DNA from: Astropecten irregularis
Taxonomy: Eukaryota > Echinodermata > Asteroidea > Paxillosida > Astropectinidae
Assembly (NCBI GenBank): GCA_963971285.1
Contig: OZ020260.1
Coordinates: 5,118,798 to 5,182,797, forward strand
DNA: 64,000 nt
Reading direction: 5' to 3'
Under the pieces are notes generated by a model. That model saw nothing but the letters and a program-made list of their open reading frames with translations. It was not told the DNA's origin and did no database searches. This document shows, piece by piece, positions 58,765-64,000 of this stretch (positions are counted from its first letter, which is position 1; each line of letters starts with the position of its first letter). The position numbers and the translations under genes were made by a program.

Positions 58765-59127
58765 TAAAGGTAGTGTCGTACTTTGGTAAAGTTGATAGAA
58801 CAGCTACAGTCTGTTCATAATTTGATTTGTCGTGGAATAAAAACAAACCTGTGAAATATTCAGCTCAATTGATCATTGGAAACAGTAGAAAATTGTTACG
58901 CCAAATTTTAAGGTCATTGTTACTCTGAGGTTTTGATCTCGGACATCAAAACTGTTTCCGGTCTTTTGTTGTACTCATTTCTGGATAAATTCAAGATTTC
59001 AGACGGAAATTGTTTTAATAATGGTATGTTTGTACCAGGTCTATCTTTATACCCTGTAAAGTTATACGTAAATCTGTTAACATTTCTATGTTGGTTTCCT
59101 AAAACAAAGTATGATAGTAACTTTAAA
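58765..59127. mobile_element. 'AAAGGTAGTATCATACTTTGGT' MITE, variant
   Basis: TTAAAGGTAGTGTCGTACTT ... AACAAAGTATGATAGTAACT and TTAAA. Interior GTTCATAATTTGATTTGTCG is shared with 61772-62005 only. Confidence 0.7.
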
Positions 59128-59770
59128 AGGACTAAAATTGAGAAACCCCCACAGAAGAGAAATTCTTGAAACCTAGTGATATCATATTTCCCCTCCCCTT
59201 ACAACCTTTTTCCTGCAAGCTGGATGGAAGAGTCTGAGAATTTCTCCCCACCACGAAAAAGCCCAATCTGTTAATATCATAATACCCAAATGCGTATAAA
59301 TGCGTCCGAATGGCTAAGACTGAGCGTGCTTGGCTCAATGCACAGACTAGACTTGCTAGTATCATACATATACGTACAGCAGGAAACCACCAATAGACTA
59401 CAGAGGGCCCGACTGCCAGGATTAAAGGATTTGAACACCCCCCCCCCCCCCAATTGCTCTGCCACCCCCCTCCCCAACACGCACACACCTCACATAGCAC
59501 ATAGGAGACATCTGTTACAATGGGCAAAACAAGGGAGCATTTACATGCCATTCAATACTCATTACGGCGGCTGGCGAGGCGGCGCATCGCATCGCACCGT
59601 CAACTTGATTACAATTGCAGCAGACTGCAGCGAGACTATAGGCAAGGCCAGTATAGTGTTATTATTTATCTGAAACGTGGCTCTGCACAGCGCGTGGGTG
59701 CAATACAGAGCCCACCGAGGTGTACCAGACATGCCTTTACACCCTCTATACTCAGTCCTGTCCACTCGGG

Positions 59771-60007
59771 GGTCCAATTTCACGACCCTGCTTAGCACAA
59801 AAATTTGCTAACCATGAAATGTCTGTCTTTAAAAACAGGATTAACAACCAAATTTCAATGTGTTGTGTATCACTTGTGATTTTTCTTTGGATGTTGTTCG
59901 CTGACCATGAATATCAAATGGAGTTGTTAATGCTGGTTTGTTTTATTGAACAAGACATTTTCTGCTAAGCAATTTTTTTGTTCTTAACAGCTCCATGAAA
60001 TTGGCCC
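59771..60007. mobile_element. 'GGGGCCAATTTCAT' MITE
   Basis: GGTCCAATTTCACGACCCTG and CTTAGCACAAAAATTTGC; right CAGCTCCATGAAATTGGCCC. Interior TGAATATCAAATGGAGTTG. Confidence 0.75.
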
Positions 60008-60184
60008 CTTTATGTCCACTTTTATACCCCTACACCTCCACACCCCCCTTTGTCCCCTTCTCTTGACCACACAGGCCAATCTCTATCCTCTCTTTGTGGT
60101 TTCCCAGCCTTATGGCATACTTTCCCTGTTCTCCTGGTCACTCTAGCTGTCCCCATTTGTACTTTCTCAAGGTGATACTCAGTC

Positions 60185-60605
60185 TAAGGCCTGTCCATTC
60201 AGTGATGTTGTCATCCCATCTCTTGTTCTGTCTGCCTCACCTTCTCCCACCTTACTGTGCCTTCCAAGATTGTTTTGGCAAGTCCTGAAGATCTCGATAC
60301 ATGCCCATACCACTTTAGTTTGCATTCTTTAACAGTGGTTAGCAGGTCTTTGTAGGGCCCAATTACTTGAACTGATTCTGTTTTTGACTTCTTCGTTGGT
60401 AATGCGATCTTTATGTGAGATGCCGAGTATTTTCCGAAAGCATCTCGTTTCCATGGCATTGATTCTTCTTTCTGTGTCGGATGTTATAGTCCATGTTTTG
60501 CAGGCATACAGGAATAATATGGGTATGACTAGTGAGCACATCAGTCTGATTTTGGAGCTGAGCATGATTTTGTTATCGTTCCAGATGGTCTTGATTCTTA
60601 GATTT
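60185..60605 (-). pseudogene. LINE reverse transcriptase C-terminal fragment, broken
   Basis: Minus-strand frames carry LYACKTWTITSDTERRINAM, ETRCFRKILGISHKDRITNE and then, after a frameshift near 60370, LKWYGHVSRSSGLAKTILEG. This is the region after the RT palm in non-LTR elements (the familiar YGCETWTL ... R-I-A-ETRCLRR-LGI ... KLKWFGHV-R pattern), ending near DDNITEWTGL-like sequence. No catalytic YADD region or endonuclease remains, so it is a dead 5'-truncated copy. Family (RTE-, I- or CR1-like) not decided. Confidence 0.8.
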
Positions 60606-60619
60606 ACTTAAATTCAATA

Positions 60620-60690
60620 TATTTAGCCTTTGAGAAAGATCCTGCTTGGATCAAGACGTCAGGCCCTCCTATATCCAAGCATTCTAAATT
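60620..60690. mobile_element. GATCCTAGCAGGATC element end, inverse
   Basis: GCCTTTGAGAAAGATCCTGC, TTGGATCAAGACGTCAGGCC and CTCCTATATCCAAGCATTC. It lies beside the reverse-transcriptase fragment. Confidence 0.6.
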
Positions 60691-61414
60691 CAATAGACAC
60701 CATGGTCCATGCTTGCATATAAACATAATAGACATGCTTGGTCACTGTCTGTTGTAGGTACTATAGGGCCTAATTCTCACCTCTCAATGACCCCATCAAC
60801 CCCCCTTCACCCTCCCACATCACCCCCTTGGCATCAGCGTTCAAAATTTTGCAGATTCAGCCTGCAATATCTCTGTCTTGTACAGATAAAAACCCAGAAC
60901 CCTGCCCTCAACCCATACCTACCCCACCCCGCCCCACCAAGTACTGGTTGGTGACCAATACAGGTCTGATCCCATTTCTTGTTGATAATCTAGAGAGCTC
61001 GTAACATATTTTAAACGTTGCGCCATCTCATTATTCCAAATACCCTTCCCGATTCCTTCTCTATGCTTTAATAGACAATGTTGGCTTCGTCATACTGGGG
61101 GTTTTTATTGAATAGTCATGGGTATCAGGAAAGCCCTGGGCTTAAGGCCTAGTGGCTTAATAATCGCTGAACTTGAGTGAGTTGTCACCAAAGCTTCACC
61201 GCTGATCGAGGAGACGGGGGTCTAGCTGCAAGCTCGAAGCCGCCACGGCACGCCGTGCCACGGTGGTGTTGGCAGCTGGGATGACCTGTGGAAAAAGTGC
61301 TCTGGAGTCACTGGGCTCAGATTTCGGGCTTTCCACCCTCTCTGGATTCGGGTGCAGTTCTGGATTGGCGGGGTCCTCCGTTGTCCGTTTCACAAAGCAT
61401 TAAGATTAATTTTA

Positions 61415-61772
61415 AAGGTATATGTATAATACATGATTGGTAAAGGTCACATAACAGCACTCACACTTTGTCTGATCCAGCATGTACATGAAATAATAAG
61501 CCTGTGTAAATTTGAGCTCAATCGGACATCTGAGTCCTGAGAAAAAAGCAGAAACCCAACTCAATTTTTCTTATAAAACGAAAAGAATGGTTTTGATCTT
61601 ACCCCGATATCAAAACTGTTTTCAGTCTTTGTTTTTGGATAAATACACCATTTCGGGCAGAAATATTTTAACGTTATGTTTCTACCACCACCATCTTCAT
61701 ACTCTGAAAGTTATACGTAAATCTGTGAACATTTCTGTCTGGGTATGTTGACCAAACCTGTACTGTACCTTT
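61415..61772. mobile_element. Complete 'GTACAATACATGATTGGT' MITE
   Basis: Left TTTTAAAGGTATATGTATAA and TACATGATTGG; right CCAAACCTGTACTGTACCTT and TAAA. The best full-length example in the window: about 355 bp, no coding capacity. Directly followed by an 'AAAGGTACTATCATACTTTGG' element to about 62005. Confidence 0.8.
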
Positions 61773-62009
61773 AAAGGTACTATCATACTTTGGTAAAGTA
61801 GTTGATAGAACTGCTGTGGTCTGTTCATAATTTGATTTGTCATGGAATAAAAACAATAGAAAACTGTGAAAACCGTTGCAGTTAGGTAATTGTAATTTTG
61901 ATCTCAGAAATAAAAACTGTTTTTGGTATTTTGTTTTACTAATTTCTGGAAAATTACAGCATTTCAGGAAAAAAAATGTTAACAGTATGTTTGCTCTGTT
62001 GTGCAGGCC

Positions 62010-63400
62010 GGCTGCATCTATCTCTGCAAGACCCATTGCCAATAGATTGAGAAATGATCGGGATCCCCAGTTCACCCATATGGGCCCTGCATTCACAAGG
62101 TGTTGAGAGAAGCGCAGCGACCACTCCTTAACCCCTAGTCCCCACATGGGGAAACCCCCACCGTCTGTTTCGAACCCCTTCCCCTCTTGCCTGAGGGTAA
62201 GACGGAGCTAGGAGGCAAACCTCATTGAAAACGTCCCCTCTATGACTCCGATCCCCACACTCTACTATCCCAGCCTCTCACAAATCTGGCCTCCAAACTC
62301 CCAAGTGAATACTCCAACATCAATTCAGGAAATTAATCTCTAATTTGTTCCGTCTATTGCATAGGTTTTTTTTTCTTTTGCCCAGGCAAGCTGTCACTGT
62401 TTTAACGTCCATTATACTTTACTTTACGGCTCGAGTGGTTTAAACCTTCTTTTGAGTGAACTCCCAAATCCCAGCGGCATTTTGAGTCTGCAACGCTAGG
62501 AGCATGGTTTTATCATTTTGTCGATTATGTTTCAAATTAAACGGTTTTTGTCTTCATCTAACCCTCAAACCATTACCAGATAAATGTACAACATATGTTA
62601 TTTCAACCCCCCCCCCTTTTTTTTTTTCATCCCCTTGTGTAATTACCATGGGAACGAGAGACATTTGGTCGCCACGGTAATGATGGTTCAACTGTTAATC
62701 ATCACCTTGCTTGAAATTAGGCCTGCCCCCTTCAAGATAAGGGCAGGGAATTGGCAAATGACCACAAACACGATTCGTTGCCTAGTTTCTGTGTGAAATC
62801 TTGCTGTTCACAAAGTCGATATGAAATACCGTTTGTCTCAAAAAACATCTTTCTCTAAAAAAAAAAACATTCCATCAACTGGTTTCAACAAACACATTTT
62901 TGGTTTTAAACATGTGAAAAAATGCCTGAAATTGTCAGTTTGTCATTTCTCAACAACTTGGAAACAAAGTTTGATAAAATTCTTTTTACAGGTCAACATT
63001 ATTAATATGCCTTTTGAAAAGTTGCTTATTTGAATGAAAGCTCTCTTTAAACAAACCCAAACAAACAAATAGACAAACAATCAAATTCACTCAAAACAAA
63101 ACATTGACCATTGATGTACATGTACTACTTTATCTTTAAAAGTAACATCATGCTTTGGTGCCGTGGCATACCAACTTTCAACACAGATTGAGCACTTAAC
63201 ACGGGTTGGACTTGTGTAAAGACTCAGTCTTCTTTTATATGAAGTACACACAACCTGAGTGAAGGGCCAATTCCAGGGAAGAAAACCAGGCAAAGGCCTC
63301 CTTTAGTTATATTCCCTCTAGCCCTCTAAAAAGCCTCCACTGAAGACTCAGTCACAACAACCCTTTCTCAAGACTCATCCCTCTCCTTGTTGCATAGCCT
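62010..63400. other. No gene seen
   Basis: Largely single-copy within the window. Holds a C9/T-run at 62606-62629, an A10 run near 62858 and a short AAACAAACAAAT stretch near 63060. No exon-like frame and no recognised family except a short 'AAAGTAACATCATGCTTTGG' end near 63137. Confidence 0.4.
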
Positions 63401-63401
63401 G

Positions 63402-63637
63402 GGGCCAATTTCATAGAGCTGCTTAGCACAAAAAAATCGCTAAGCATGACATTTCTACCTTAATGAAAACAGGGTTAACAACCAAATTTCTGTGTGTTGT
63501 GCATCACTTGCAATTGTTCTTTGGCTGTTGGTCACTGACCATGAATATCAAATGGAATTGGGCAAGCCATTTATTGGCAAGCCATTTTTGTGCTAAGCAA
63601 TTTTTTGTGCTAAGCAGCTCTATGAAATTGGCCCCTG
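63402..63637. mobile_element. 'GGGGCCAATTTCAT' MITE
   Basis: Left GGGGCCAATTTCATAGAGCT and GCTTAGCAC; right GTGCTAAGCAGCTCTATGAA and ATTGGCCCC, a perfect inverted repeat of about 30 bp. The best-preserved copy. Confidence 0.85.
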
Positions 63638-63743
63638 GTGTAAAGATCTCACTAGAATAATCACTAGAGGTTGCTTCCTTTCTTAATACATTTAGTCCAC
63701 TGTCTCCAAGGTTAAGAGACACTCAGACAAAACAAAAGCACAG

Positions 63744-63987
63744 AGGCCAATTCCACGGCCCTGCTTAGCACAACAATTTGCTTACCATGAAATTTCTTTC
63801 TTAACACAAAATGGATAATAACAACCAAATTTTCATGTATTGCGTATCACTTGTGATTGTTCTTTGGCTTTTATTCGCTTACCATGAATATCAAATGGAA
63901 TTTGCAATGGTGGTTTGTTTTATTGAGCAAGACATTTAAATGCTAAGCAATTTTGGGGTGCTAAGCAGGGCTGTGAAATTGACCCCT
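63744..63987. mobile_element. 'GGGGCCAATTTCAT' MITE, subfamily
   Basis: AGGCCAATTCCACGGCCCTG and CTTAGCAC; right TGCTAAGCAGGGCTGTGAAA and TTGACCCC. It belongs with the subfamily at 59771. About 100 bp separates it from the previous copy. Confidence 0.8.
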
Positions 63988-64000
63988 GAAGTTCTTCTTT

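Noticed and set aside
60185-60605. An intact reverse transcriptase gene
   Set aside because: Only the C-terminal region remains, split by a frameshift, with no palm catalytic residues.
61674-62147. 157-aa minus-strand ORF
   Set aside because: Built from the ends of two adjacent MITEs; the same text recurs in other copies out of frame.

Overview
The window is metazoan nuclear DNA: intron-rich protein genes in a sea of short inverted-repeat transposons, tRNA-derived SINE pieces and tandem repeats. There is no operon structure, and no functional tRNA or rRNA gene is seen. The proteins most resemble deuterostome orthologues, and the AGGCCTA-rich intergenic DNA suits an invertebrate deuterostome. 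An echinoderm such as a sea star is my best guess. That placement is inference; the gene identities are much firmer.

Four genes can be assembled exon by exon with consistent splice phase. (1) DR1 (NC2-beta), minus strand, 54-1514, 3 coding exons, 189 aa. (2) GORAB (RAB6-interacting golgin), plus strand, 4484-7963, 5 coding exons, 458 aa. (3) TYW3 (wybutosine-pathway tRNA methyltransferase), minus strand, 9873-13476, 6 coding exons, 320 aa. (4) KIF14 (mitotic kinesin with an FHA domain), plus strand, 15264-57137, 27 coding exons, 1423 aa. All four open reading frames close without a frameshift. DR1/GORAB and TYW3/KIF14 are head-to-head pairs; GORAB and TYW3 converge.

Layout: 1-1.5 kb DR1; 1.5-4.5 kb divergent intergenic DNA with four inverted-repeat elements, one a 542-bp element with a perfect 8-bp target duplication; 4.5-8 kb GORAB; 8-9.9 kb convergent 3' flanks with a perfect 41-bp-arm hairpin; 9.9-13.5 kb TYW3; 13.5-15.2 kb divergent intergenic DNA with a perfect 45-bp-arm hairpin; 15.3-30.7 kb KIF14 exons 1-25; 30.7-49.7 kb a 19-kb intron; 49.7-57.1 kb the last two exons around a 6.9-kb intron; 57.1-64 kb 3' flank with a ~135-bp tandem array, a dead reverse-transcriptase fragment and more inverted-repeat elements.

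The four genes share no pathway (TBP-directed transcription control, Golgi/centrosome trafficking, tRNA-Phe modification, cytokinesis). All four orthologues lie on human chromosome 1, which suggests a retained ancestral linkage group. I found no evidence of an undescribed multi-gene system. The most notable signals are a GC-AG intron in KIF14, nested transposons with readable target duplications, hammerhead-like hairpins, and a minisatellite that seems to have grown out of a transposon's terminal hairpin.
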